From assembly GCA_029582265.1 (NCBI GenBank), contig CM055823.1:28421228-28485227 (forward strand): a stretch of DNA of 64,000 bases, in the 5' to 3' direction. Positions 1-12,855 of this stretch are shown in pieces. The DNA is from Zoroaster sp. YZ-2022 (Eukaryota; Echinodermata; Asteroidea; Forcipulatida; Zoroasteridae). Position 1 is the first letter of the stretch, and every line of letters begins with the position of its first letter. The notes below the pieces were generated by a model. That model saw nothing but the letters and a program-made list of their open reading frames with translations, was not told the origin of the DNA and did no database searches. Made by a program: the position numbers and the translations under genes.

Positions 1-215
1 CGATGCTTAAAACTCTTCTTATGTCACAATTCTTCAAAGATGATGTATATTTGTAATTGCATTGTAGGTACATGTATCTCAGTACATAATTTTATTTCCT
101 ATGCTATCATTGTATATTGTTTGTATTCATGTTTTTTCTTTGTTTCCGCGCCTTGAGCGCCCAGCAGGGTGGATATGTGCGCGCTACAAATCTTTATTAT
201 TATTATTATTATTAA
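1..215 (+). mobile_element. LINE 3' end fragment
   Basis: The window opens inside the 3' terminus of a LINE. The first bases resemble the LINE C-terminal segment seen at 60020 (cttaaaactc). A conserved tail follows (gcgccttgagcgcccagcag, then ggtggatatgtgcgcgctac) and ends in a (tta)n tract at 195-214. The tail is shared with the SINE at 47.8-48.1 kb. Confidence 0.6.
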
Positions 216-668
216 TGTTAATTCAACACTTATTTTTAAGAGGATAACGTGTTGAATTAACTAGTAGTCCATTTTATAACGCTTTGCACAAATATTTGCT
301 AAGCAAAATCCTCTGCTTAGCAGCTGTATAATTGGTGATAATAACTGTGATCATTCAATTTTTTAATTTTATTTATTTATTAAAAAAAGAAAGATTGCCA
401 ATAAAGTACGTTCCCACGAGACATACACAGGCATATGCCCTGTTTGTAAGTTTTGAATAAAACTTTCGTCACTGTGAAATAACTTAGCAGATCTATATAA
501 TTGGCCCTGCAGTAGATATTGTATTGGAATGAGTAATATCTATCGTTAGGCCCCTATCTCATGCAATTAAAAGCTGAAACTGATCATATTAAACATTTTA
601 TCAAATTTTAATTATTTCGAAAACATATTTACATTGAAATGTTCATGGTATACAGTAAATCACCTTCA

Positions 669-930
669 GTTAAATTCAGACGGTAGGCCTAAGGTAAAAA
701 CTAAATTATCCGGTTTCTGGTCTCCGCGCGCGTCGCCTCAGAGCCGCGCGTCGGCATTTATTATTATTATTATTTTCTTTATTTAATTTGCTATGAACGA
801 TGTCTAATTGCAGCCACACTTGCTGCATCGATTTGAATTCTGCCGTGCTGTGTTTTACACACCGATTTTTAAGCCAACCTGACCAGAAAACGGAGACTTT
901 TTTTAGACTAAGAAAATCTTTAGTTTCAGC
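669..930. repeat. MITE family R1, copy 1
   Basis: Inverted ends contain gtttctggtctccgcgcg on the left and gaccagaaaacggagac on the right, flanked by taggcctaagg-like bases. The core (gatgtctaattgcagcc) recurs at 10101, 21631 and, inverted, near 23570. No coding capacity. Confidence 0.65.
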
Positions 931-3483
931 AAAAACAACATCATTATTTGTATTTTTTACTTTGATTGTACGTTTATTTGAGAATCCAATTAGCATTTAT
1001 TACATCAATAATCGTCATCCCACATTAATGTATTTCTACTTTTTAGAAATATTGTTATAGACCATGTACTAATTTTCAAAAACATTTCACAATAAATGAA
1101 AAACTACACAAAACCAGGGTTATAGACCTTATGCATATGATGTCACAAACTGAATATCGCCCTCATTCAGAGGCTAGAAAAGGTCACTCATTTGTTCATG
1201 TATGCGCGCTGTGCGTATAGTGCGCATACATGAACAACTTTAGATGTTAACCAGCAAATTGTTCAAACAAGAGGTACACACATTGGCTGGTAGTTTGTTT
1301 TAGATTGCTTAACACAAATATTTGCTTAGTAAAATGTACCAGCGTCCAATTCTTATTACCGTATCTCTAATAAATGATATAGGCTTTTATAATATCATTT
1401 ATAGTTGTAACCTCCAGTTCTTTTCAGAACTAATTACCAATCAACAGAGAATTTCACATGGTGTCACCGCAATTGGTCTTACTAAATCCTCTTCACCATG
1501 CAAAGCTACAAGTTTGACTCAATATCATTTATTTACACTTTTTTATTTTTTTATTTTTCTTTGTTCTATAAAAATGTTCACTTCTTTCTAGATCGGCAAC
1601 AAATCATAGTTAATTTATTTATTTTTTAAAACAATTTCCCGTTTTTAAAAATCGAAATACTAAGTCTACATTGTTATCTGTATGTAATGTTTTCAGCAAA
1701 CTAACGATAAGTTGTATTTTGAGATAAAGATTATATCAAAAGAGAGCGTAACTTATCAATTGGTTTATGTCAAACAGTAAAGAGAAGCTTTGTCTATAAG
1801 CTTACAATGAACAGAATAAAATAATGATGACTTCTTTATAGAACTAATTACTACTCAACTGAGAAATTTATATGGTGTCACCACAAACAGCCTTTACTTA
1901 TAATGAGTATGTGTTATTGCTAAACATGTTATTAAATTAAAATGAAACTAAAATTGAAAATATTCAAATGTGCCATTATGCGCTGGGCAGATCACATGTC
2001 AAATTAAGCGTTAAAATAAGCGTTAAACTATACAATCGGAATTGATAGCATACAACTAGGTATTAAATAGAGAAACAATTTGTTTAAAAAAGCTTTCAAC
2101 GAAAGATTTATCAGAAGAGAACATAAAATATAAAGTATTTTAAATGCTAAAGTTTGTCTATAAGTTGTTCAAGCTTTTGCCATGAACAAAATGAAACAAA
2201 TAAAATGAAATGTTGAACATTGCTAAATTTTGCCTTTGAGAAAGAACCTGCTAGGTTTGAAACGTATGGCCAATAACCATTATTTTACATTTATACTACA
2301 GGTCCTTTAGGTTGGTAAGCAGTTTGCAACAGATAATTCTCTATTTTTCATTAAATGATACTGATATTTAAAAACAACATATTTGAATCCTAGGCACGGA
2401 TTAAGATGCAGTAACCATAGTTACCATAAAGCAAACATTAAATAAAAGGCGAAAAGCAATGATGTATTAACATGACAAACACTTGTTTAATCTTTGCTAA
2501 CGACAAATATTTTATCAAAACAAAACGTAAAATATTATTGGTTTATGTCAAATGGTACAGTTAAAGGTTGTCTATAAATCGTCAAACTGACAATGAAATA
2601 AATTTATGAAAGTGTCTTATCGCAAAACATTATTTTAAAATGATATAATATTGGGGAACAAAAACGAAATATATAAAAGTCTTGGCACACTGCAGATACG
2701 ATATCACTCCGCCATACTGCAAGAAAATGGTTAATTGGACAATATATATTCTGAAAATTACTTCAAATTCAATGGCAGTATACACTAGGCACAAATGAAG
2801 AGGGCATCAACACAGCAATAAGCGTAAAACAATACAAACGACAAATTTGTGGAAGACTTCGAAAGTGCATCGCCAACATGATGAATATTTACAAAACGAT
2901 CGCAACGAGATAATACAAATGACGATGACGTCTACGAAAAGGCACTGTGGGGTGCTTGGTAGCATTATAGAATGACTGCCATCACTAATTATCCAGTGAA
3001 CGAGAAGGATGGTACTCAGCTTGAACAGTAGAAAATTCCACAAGTTCGAAAAGAAAAAACCTTATAAACAATAAACTTGTTGTAATACCATCACAACAAT
3101 TAATCTATTGTTTGTTGTGAGATTCTGAGAAAAAATGGGTGGGTTGAATTGGCACTAGATTTCGTTGAATATTCTCTGGTTGTCTTCAGAAGAAATAGAA
3201 ATACATTATTTGACATAATACAGGAGAGTGCACATTTCTTTCCAATCTTCAGATCTCATAATTAAAAAAAAAATTAATTAAAAATAAAAGAAGATTCACT
3301 ACGCTGGGTTACTCTTCTAGGTTTACTGTTACAAATTTAACCTGAATTTTACAGAAATAGAAATAACCTGCACGAGTATGAGACGGATCCGTTGGAGAAA
3401 AATCCCTATAAAAAAATTTTCCCCGAAGAAGGCGCATGCGTTTGATCTTGGAAGAGAGGTATCTGTGTCTTAGATGTGACTCT
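931..3483. other. AT-rich region downstream of gene A, no gene seen
   Basis: No supported coding sequence. Fragments of the palindromic MITE family R3 occur near 1370-1515 and 1835-1890 (aactaattac, cacatggtgtcaccgcaatt). The 3' UTR of gene A should lie in about 3300-3483; I see no clear AATAAA on the minus strand there, only AGTAAA near 3318. Confidence 0.5.
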
Positions 3484-6443
3484 CTATATAGCTGTTTGAT
3501 CTGGTCCTTGCTGTTCACTATTATCAACTTGTGGCTTTGCATTGATGTTTAGATCTTCTGTGGGTGAAGGTGTCCTTTCCTCCACTGGGGAAAGGAGAGG
3601 AGTATCTGGGGGAGGGCACCTGTCCTTCTTCCCAGTAAATTTTGACAACAAAATGTGGGGAGGAGAAGGAGCGGTTGGGAGCGAGACAACTGAATCTTGT
3701 GTTTCGCTTTCCTTTGGAATCTTGTCGTTATCTTTGTCCTCAGTCTTTGAGGACGATTCTGATGACTTAGTTTCATCTTTAATGGTGTTTGATTCTTTTG
3801 TCGGTGAAGGCGTCATTTTGTCCACCGTAGGAGGAGTGGTTGGGGCCGAGACATCTGAATATTTTAAGACTTGTGTTTCGCTTTCCGTGGGAATCACGTC
3901 TTTGTCATTGTCCTTTGACGTAACTGCAGTCTTGATTCCATGTACTATCTTATCTGCCTTATTACCCACATATTTAACAATGGATTGCTTCACTGGCTTG
4001 AAGGAACTCATTCTTGCCTTCAATGGATCCATGTTTGCAATGGCAAGGTCGTCCAGATTCGTCATGTTCCTGATCTCGTTTTGAAACTCATCTAGAACAT
4101 CGCATGGTATTTCATCCACTGGGTTAAGTCCTGAAATATGAAATCTTTCAACGAAATGTAAGTATTTCAGGATGGATGCAAGAAACTTGACAAATGATTC
4201 CGGTGGGCTACCATGAAGCAGATACAGTTTTTTCAGTAGTGTCCATGACTGAGGATTCTCATGCAATCTTTCCCTGGCGAACTCAAACCCATCAATAGTT
4301 ACTCTGTATAGAGACAGTCTGAGATCAGTCAGATTCTTGCAAGCATGCAGTGAGTTTGTAATTGCCACAAAAGCTCTGTCATCCATCTGCTTGTTTAGAC
4401 GGAGATCCAGTTTCTTCAATGAGGGAAGTTCGTTCAACTTTGCGGCAAAGTTGCATATATCTTCTGATCTTAAAATTGTCCCTATCAGAACAATCTTCTT
4501 AAGCATCTTGAAACTAGGAAGACACCGAACCAACTTTTGTGCTGAACTCAAAGAGTAGCATTGACCATACTGTGACTGCATGACTTCCAGTAGACCTGGA
4601 GATTGCAACGTCTGGAGGACACTAGTGTCCGACTGTTCAGAACGGAATTCAGACATACCGCTGAGTCTTGACTCTACTCTCTCAAACAACTGTTTCATCG
4701 TTTCATTTTCATAATCGCTATCCTTTTCTTGTGATGCTTTGCTGTCAGTGTCTTTTAATGCACCAGGGAGAATATACTCCAGATATTCTCGAAGCTCAGC
4801 CGAATGGTGTTCACCTATCCGGAACAACTCAATCGATTTGAGATTTAAACGTTTTTCTGAATCTTTCTTCGCATGCTGCAGAGGGTACGTCAACAGTTGC
4901 AGCTTATGACTTGAGATTCCAATTATACAGACCATCCCTCCATCAAACATCGGACTGATCAGCTCAGAGCTATCACTCTTGCATTCCATATTCAGTTGGA
5001 GACACACCTCAACCATTTTTTGTACATGAAGTTCATCTCTCAGTGTATTCTTTTGTGCACTAGTGATGTTGATTACCAAATGTTGGATCAATGACAGATG
5101 AGCCGAATAACTGTACAATCCAGCAAATACTAATATGTTGGTCAGCTTGGTCCTAATGTCTAGGGGCTGCAATTTGGTAAGCCAGTATGACGGACTTTCT
5201 TCCGAATAAGTCAAGCTGATACCAGCACAAAGATCTTGAAATATCTCCAAGACAAAGTCAACCTTGCGTCCTTTTTCTGATCCAGAATCCCCATTCACCT
5301 CTTGATCAATACGAAGAATCCCTACTCTTATTCCTTCATCCAAGACATCCTGCCCATTCTCACTAGAATTTAAGAAATCTACTTCCGAATAGACCACTTC
5401 ATCTTCATTGCACTGACAAATTTTTGGCAATGCTACCCTCCCAAGGTCCAACAGTAGCTTCAGTTGGTTTCCAGTCAGTTCGTTTCCAGGACTGGACATA
5501 GTGATAGGGTCAACAGAACACGTACTGTCATATGTTGTGCAGTTAGCCCTATCAAACATGCACTTCACCATCTTGATAAACAGGTCACACATCGACAATT
5601 CCGGTCCAAAAACCTTCCCCTTTGTCCATATGGATAACTGATACAGAGCTGTAAGATTAATTGGCAGACAAGAAATCTCTGGTTGTAGAATGTGCTCATT
5701 TAAATACTCTTCAAGACTGGAACGGGTATCTGTGCTCTTGAGAACACTTCTGACGTATTTGTGAGCATTTGTGAAGCCAATTATATTGACATGGCGTATG
5801 TCAAACTCACAACAAATATCTCCCGCCTGCTTCATTTGACGTGTGGTTATCACTACTAGTGAATTCAGGAGACCTTGGTCTTTGATGGCCTTCATGACAC
5901 GTTGTATGTCGTCTTTGTCGTTACAATCATCAACAAGAATGGCCACATCCATGGAGTGGTTTGCACAATATGAATTGATGGACTTGGGTGATATTTTGGT
6001 ATCTTTTGGAAGTATGTGTTGAACAACTGCTTCGCCAATGTTTCCAAATTTGATAAGGACACCCACTGGCAATACAAAGACTAACCTTGTCTTGCCCAAC
6101 AGTGCGTTAGGCTGCTCCATGTACCTGTCAAAGACAAGCTTAGATAGGAGGGCAGTTTTACCACTACCTGCCCTCCCTTCAATAAGAACATGCCTACTTT
6201 CAAATTGTAGAATACCGTCATCAAAGATCTGAGATTCAGACTCTAATCGATATCTTACGGTACTATCTGCAGTATACACATTGATGAATAGTTCTAGTGG
6301 TGTATACACGGCCTGTATCGGTGCGTAACATGCGTCATCATCCTTCGTGACCCATGGTGTTATGGGAAGTCTTCCCTGTGTCCTCATCACAAACATCTTG
6401 ACCTCATTGAGCAGCTTCGTAACATCCAAATCTGGAGTAGGCT
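3484..6443 (-). CDS. Gene A exon 7: NACHT NTPase, LRRs and Ser/Thr/Pro-rich tail
   Basis: One exon encodes the whole intracellular module, about 986 residues. An N-terminal linker of about 85 residues precedes the P-loop GRAGSGKT (Walker A). Walker B is AILVDDCND and a sensor-1-like strand is VVITTR, spaced as in NACHT/STAND NTPases. An all-helical region follows, then leucine-rich segments (LPSLKKLDLRLN, CKNLTDLRLSL, WTLLKKLYLLHG) of the ribonuclease-inhibitor style. The last 150 residues are low complexity with two related blocks containing ESETQ and TPSPT. The stop is TAG at 3484-3486. The acceptor is a tandem CAGCAG (exon start 6446 or 6443); both keep the frame and differ by one Ala. No DEATH, CARD or pyrin domain is visible. 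About 95% of the first 240 residues match gene B. Confidence 0.9.
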
Positions 6444-9400
6444 CTGCTGAAAAAAAAATTAAAATGGGGGAACTTATTAGATCTTAAGTACAATACATAC
6501 ATATTATATTTCCTGGCCATGGGTATTTTGATTATCCTTGGAATGTTTCAAGTTTCTTTTAGAAATAAACATTGAAACAGGTATGGAACTATAGGCACTA
6601 AATGTCGAAGCATCGTTTTCATGTTTGGTCAAGTTGTTCTTTATTTCTCTTCTTAGAATATTAAGATTCCCTGTTCAAATGCTCCAATTAAAGCCCTTTC
6701 ACTTTTTTTGGAATAAGTTCGTCTTATTTCACTGAATGGTGCCACATTATATCCTATGAGAATTGTCTGTCTAAAGAACACCTTTAATTCAGTGGAGGGT
6801 TCCCCTAAGATAAACCACGGTACCTTAGGCCCCTGTATTGTTACCCTAATCAGGTTAACCTCAAGTATACTAGGTTCAAAAAGTCCAAGTTAAGAGGGTT
6901 TTGTGCTTGAACTGACATGCAAGGAGTCGCTGTACATTTTTGTCTGTGCCTACCCTTAATATGTAACCAAATATTTTGTATATTTATGCAGGTCACTGGA
7001 TCAGAGTTCCATGATGATGAATGTTAACATCTATGAATTGTTTAAATACATTGTTTTTGGTAAAATAACTTCCCCGCCACAGGCTTTAAACGAAGGCAAC
7101 AGAGGCAATTTCCTCCACAGACATTCTGATTTTCTATTGGAAATGCCCCTCACAAAGGAGATAAATTACCGTGCCTCTACAAAATCCTAGTTCAATACCA
7201 GCCCAAGTACCTTCTACGTTCACCATTACATAATACATCAGCTGTCCATGACGGCCATTTCTTTTGCATAGTAGCCTCCATACCAGTAACACCACAATCA
7301 TCACACACACGATAGTTGCAATGATAATGCCAATAAACACACCAACATAAGAAGGATCGTCAGCATCTGCCAAAATGTTTTGGAAAAAAGCTTTATTTGT
7401 TGAATAAAGAAGGTTTTAGAATCTACACATTCAGAAATCATTCCTTTTTGTTGTAATTTGCATCAATCAAGAAAGTAAACTAAGATTTTTCACGAATACG
7501 CCAAGGCATCACTGCTGAAAAATGGCAACGTCTAAAACAATTGTCATTACAAAACTTAATCAGCGGTGACAGAAATGGTGGTTTTTAGGAAATGGAGTAC
7601 GTTATGTCCCATCAAACACGTATATGATATATAATACACTGCAAAAACTGTGGTGTTAAAAACAAAAGTGCACTATTGGTGTTTATATTAGGCAACTCGC
7701 ACAATATAAACACCATGGAAGAATAAAGTTGACACCACTAGTGTTATTTTAACATAACAGTTTTTGCAGGGTATACATCGTCAAACATAGGCTATGCGTT
7801 ATGTGTTGCCTCATAAAGTAAACCCGCCCATAATGTAGCAATGCCTTGTATGTAACAAAGCCATGATGTAACCCTTCCCATAATGTAACCACACATATGA
7901 GTATAACCCAGGCATGACGTAATAAGTAACTACATCATATCATACACACTTACTTTGAATGATCATATCAACGTAGGATCTGTATACCACGTCACTGTCT
8001 GGGAATACATGACACCAGTATCTGACGTCACCATCTTGGGAACAGCCACTCAGAAGAAGTGATCCTGTGATGGTTATATCAAAGCAATGGTTTCCTCCAA
8101 GATCAGAAATCATCTTGGATTGATCAGGGAGTCTTAGCGTTCCAATAACGGTTGTGTTTTCTGCATCGGTCGGGCCAAATGACCAAATCACTGTTGCACC
8201 AGCCTTCGCGTTGGTCAAACCGGCGAGGCACGTTAATGTATAATTCTGCCCAAGTTCAAAGTTCATCGTTTCACTTCTTGAAATTTCGCCGTTGTCAAGT
8301 GGAAATGTTGTGCCTTCATAATGCAAGGAGAAAGAAGATAACATTATGAATGTGGTCGTTACGAATATAGGTAGTCAATATTACACAGTGTAGGCCAGTG
8401 GCATAGCCATGGGGGGGGGGGAAGGGGGGCATGAGGCAGTGTTTGGTAAATTTACAGGCTTGTTGGTATTTCTGAACTGAGTTTTGTGTCGACAAATTTA
8501 CCCCCAAACAATGTTTCCCCCACTCTGAGAATCCTGGCTACGTCAATGCAGTAGGCAGATTTTATATAAACTAAAGCCTGATGAAATAAAAAATAAATAA
8601 ATGGAAAACGTATACGAATTAATTTCAATACCAGAAAACCATTGAACATAATTTGTGTCAATATTTGTAATTACCAATTACTCGGACATCAATACTATCA
8701 TCTTGAGTCCCACGGTCTGCAGTACAGCTGTACATTCCACCATCGTCATCATCAACAGATTTAAGAACCAGACTAAAGTCACTGCCGAGATCAAACGCAG
8801 GATCAGCGTATGTGATATCACTCCAGGCCGTGTAATTGATAAGAAGACTTGGGTGTAAGACGTCACCTTTATACCATTGTAACTCACAGGTTTGGTCATC
8901 GACTGTCCACTTTGTACAGGGAAGTACCTGCTTTGTTCCTTTAAGAATGTAGAAGGATGTTGCAGAGGCTTGAAGGGCGTGGTCAGAGGGATACTCATCT
9001 ACATCTAAGAAATAAAAGAAGGAAAGGTATGTTGTTTATGTTGGCAAAATGGCTTAATAGAGTATACTTACTTTCTTTGAATCCAGAAACAACAAACCTG
9101 TAATATTACGTATAACATTTTATGTATACCAACTGAAAATTCGAATATAATTCAGCCTTTGGGCTGCGATGTTTTTAATGATAAATAAACAAATTTTAAT
9201 AATAACAAATCGTTTCATTGTCAAAGTCACCAAATAATTGATCAGGAATGAAAACGTCAACATAATATATATTTACTGTTCTTATTTACGTCATAAAGTT
9301 ACGTCTATTTCAGTAAAGTACCTGGTATCTCAACGTTGATGTAGCAGTTATTCAGCGAGCCATCTGGCTGGAACACGTGGCACCAAAACCTCTTATTGTC

Positions 9401-12400
9401 ACGTAGATTACTTAGAGAGTTCACTATGAGAGATGAGTCACTAGCAATACTGTAATCCGTGCCATGTTGGAACTGAAGAATACTTCCATCCAAGAACCGT
9501 ACTCCAATGATGTCCGTGTCAGCTGTGACGCCTGTTCCTTCTGACCAGTACAAGGTAGAGAAATCACCGTTGGGTGATCGTGGCGCGCATGAACAGGGCA
9601 GGGTGTGTCTACGATGTCGTTTTAAACTGGTTGTAGTTATGGTGTCAGTTGTACTGGCTGGAAACATATCTCCTGTTTGTTAGAAATCGGAATCAGTTTA
9701 GTTTGATCAATTAAATTCTACACATTATGTATAAAGATAGTTTTTCTTACAAGATTTATTTTGTATCATGCTGCAGCAAACGTTGTTTTTCCATAGAATT
9801 ATCTGACCAAACCAAAACTGGCGGGAAAGAATATGCTTGCACCTTTATCGTTATTGAATCCACTAAAGATGGCTGAACGCAATAATCCGTACTTAACTAT
9901 AGCAACAAAGTAATTGAACGTCTGTTTGCTTTATCTGCAGAAGACTTGAAGGTAACTTCATAAATGCATAAAAGCTTAGGCCCCCCCCCCCAAAAAAAAA
10001 GTCTCTGGTTTCTGGTCTCCGCGCGCGTCGCCTCAGACTAGACCTGCACGTCAGCATTTTTTTATTATTTTTTATTTATTTATTTTTTGGCTATGAAACG
10101 ATGTCCAATTGCAGCCAAAATTGCTGGATCAATTGCAATTCCGCCGTGCTGTGTTTTTCACATAGTGGTATGAACGTTTGTCCGATTTGTGAGGCGTCTC
10201 TTAGCCACCATACTTTATATATGGGAAATGTGGTCCCCGCGTATACAATGTATGACGTATTTCCCTGTTGGCAAACAAACAAAAGATGGCCGAAAAAAGC
10301 ACGTCACCGCACCGATTTTGAAGCCGACTAATGACCAGAAACTGGAGACTTTTGTTGGCCTTATGAAAGTATCTGGACCATCTTTACTGCAAAATAAACT
10401 TGATTTCCGTCATTGTGCCCTCATCATTTTAAACAACAACATTAAATATTATTGGATTGTTTAATATTTTTGTTATTATAACATTAATTCAGAAGTCCAC
10501 CCGTAGGAATACAGTAACTCAAGGCTAGGAGGATTTTTTTAAAGGAATGTCAAATCCAAATTCCACTTTTAGCATATGAATGCTAACGGTTGAGTGTACA
10601 GTGGACTGTGTTTGTACGTGTAATGTATTAGAACACATACCTGTATATTTAGCATACGAATGCTAACGGTTGAGTGTACAGTGGACTGTGTGTTTGTATG
10701 TGTAATGTATTAGAACACATACCTGTATATTTAGCATACGAATGCTTACGGTTGAGTGTACAGTGGACTGTGTGTTTGTACGTGTAATGTATTAGAACAC
10801 ATACCTGTATATTTAGCATACGAATGCTTACGGTTGAGTGTACAGTGCACTGTGTTTGTACGTGTAATGTATTAGAACACATACCTGTATATTTAGCATA
10901 CGAATGCTAACGGTTGAGTGTACAGTGGACTGTGTGTTTGTACGTGTAATGTATTAGAACACATACCTGTATATTTAGCATACGAATGCTTACGGTTGAG
11001 TGTACAGTGGACTGTGTGTTTGTACGTGTAATGTATTAGAACACATACCTGTATATTTAGCATATGAATGCTAACGGTTGAGTGTACAGTGGACTGTGTG
11101 TTTGTATGTGTAATGTATTAGAACACATACCTGTATATTTAGCATACGAATGCTTACGGTTGAGTGTACAGTGGACTGTGTGTTTGTACGTGTAATGTAT
11201 TAGAACACATACCTGTATATTTAGCATATGAATGCTAACGGTTGAGTGTACAGTGGACTGTGTTTGTACGTGTAATGTATTAGAACACATACCTGTATAT
11301 TTAGCATACGAATGCTAACGGTTGAGTGTACAGTGGACTGTGTGTTTGTACGTGTAATGTATTAGAACACATACCTGTATATTTAGCATATGAATGCTAA
11401 CGGTTGAGTGTACAGTGGACTGTGTTTGTACGTGTAATGTATTAGAACACATACCTGTATATTTAGCATACGAATGCTAACGGTTGAGTGTACAGTGGAC
11501 TGTGTGTTTGTATGTGTAATGTATTAGAACACATACCTGTTCCGCAATTAGTCTTACTTACATACCTGTATATATATTTAGCATACGAATGCTTACGGTT
11601 GAGTGTACAGTGGACTGTGTGTTTGTACGTGTAATGTATTAGAACACATACCTGTATATTTAGCATACGAATGCTTACGGTTGAGTGTACAGTGCACTGT
11701 GTGTTTGTACGTGTAATGTATTAGAACACATACCTGTATATTTAGCATACGAATGCTTACGGTTGAGTGTACAGTGCACTGTGTGTTTGTACGTGTAATG
11801 TATTAGAACACATACCTGTATATTTAGCATACGAATGCTTACGGTTGAGTGTACAGTGGACTGTGTGTTTGTACGTGTAATGTATTAGAACACATACCTG
11901 TATATTTAGCATACGAATGCTTACGGTTGAGTGTACAGTGCACTGTGTGTTTGTACGTGTAATGTATTAGAACACATACCTGTATATTTAGCATACGAAT
12001 GCTTACGGTTGAGTGTACAGTGGACTCTGTGTTTGTATGTGTAATGTATTAGAACACTGTTATATTTAGCATACGAATGCTTACGGTTGAGTGTACAGTG
12101 GACTGTGTTTGTACGTGTAATGTATTAGAACACATACCTGTATATTTAGCATACGAATGCTTACGGTTGAGTGTACAGTGGACTGTGTGTTTGTATGTGC
12201 AATGTATTAGAACACATGTATTTAGGAAGCAACATTTACGACTAAACCTACCGATAACTTGTACGTCGATTTTGTCATCTCTGGTGGGGGTGTAGCCGGC
12301 TGTTATGACTAAACACAGATATCTTCCTTCGTCACTTTTGGTAACATCTTTAATAACGAGGCTCAAATCAGACAATAGCCCATATCTTCTGCTCTCCGGA

Positions 12401-12799
12401 TAGGTTATGTTCCTAACGCGGCGTATAAGTTTCTCTTTGGAGGGGTCGTCTAAGTCAGTCCCTTTGTACCACAAAAAACCATCTAGTTCCTCTCCAGGTT
12501 TGTACACGGAACATGGAATCTGGTGCCAGACACCTTGCTGCATTTTGGCATTCTTGTTGGAGAGGCCAAAAACACCACGAGGTTTGATCACTAAATGAAA
12601 AGAAAAATCAGAAAAGGTTTTATTCTGCAGTGATGTAGATAAAAATTATGCCTGTAGATAAACGTTTATTATCTATTGTCCTGTCAGAACAACAAGGTCG
12701 TATATAACAATAGGTAATTACCACGCATCATTGAGCGAGTAACCTGTACGTGCACGTGTAGGTCTATATATATAGGAGTAATCACTTGGTGACTATCAG

Positions 12800-12855
<56 letters not shown>

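Noticed and set aside
3542..4084. 180-residue plus-strand frame
   Set aside because: Antisense shadow of the low-complexity tail of gene A.
10649..11666. Three small minus-strand frames (MCSNTLHVQTQ type)
   Set aside because: They are translations of the 80-82 bp minisatellite.
10571..12220. Possible CRISPR-like array
   Set aside because: Units are tandem with no unique spacers, and the context is an animal intron.
12049..12251. C-terminal extension of the Ig1 reading frame into the minisatellite
   Set aside because: A GTAGGT donor at 12251 ends the exon in the same phase as every other Ig exon. The extension is repeat DNA and has no counterpart in gene B.
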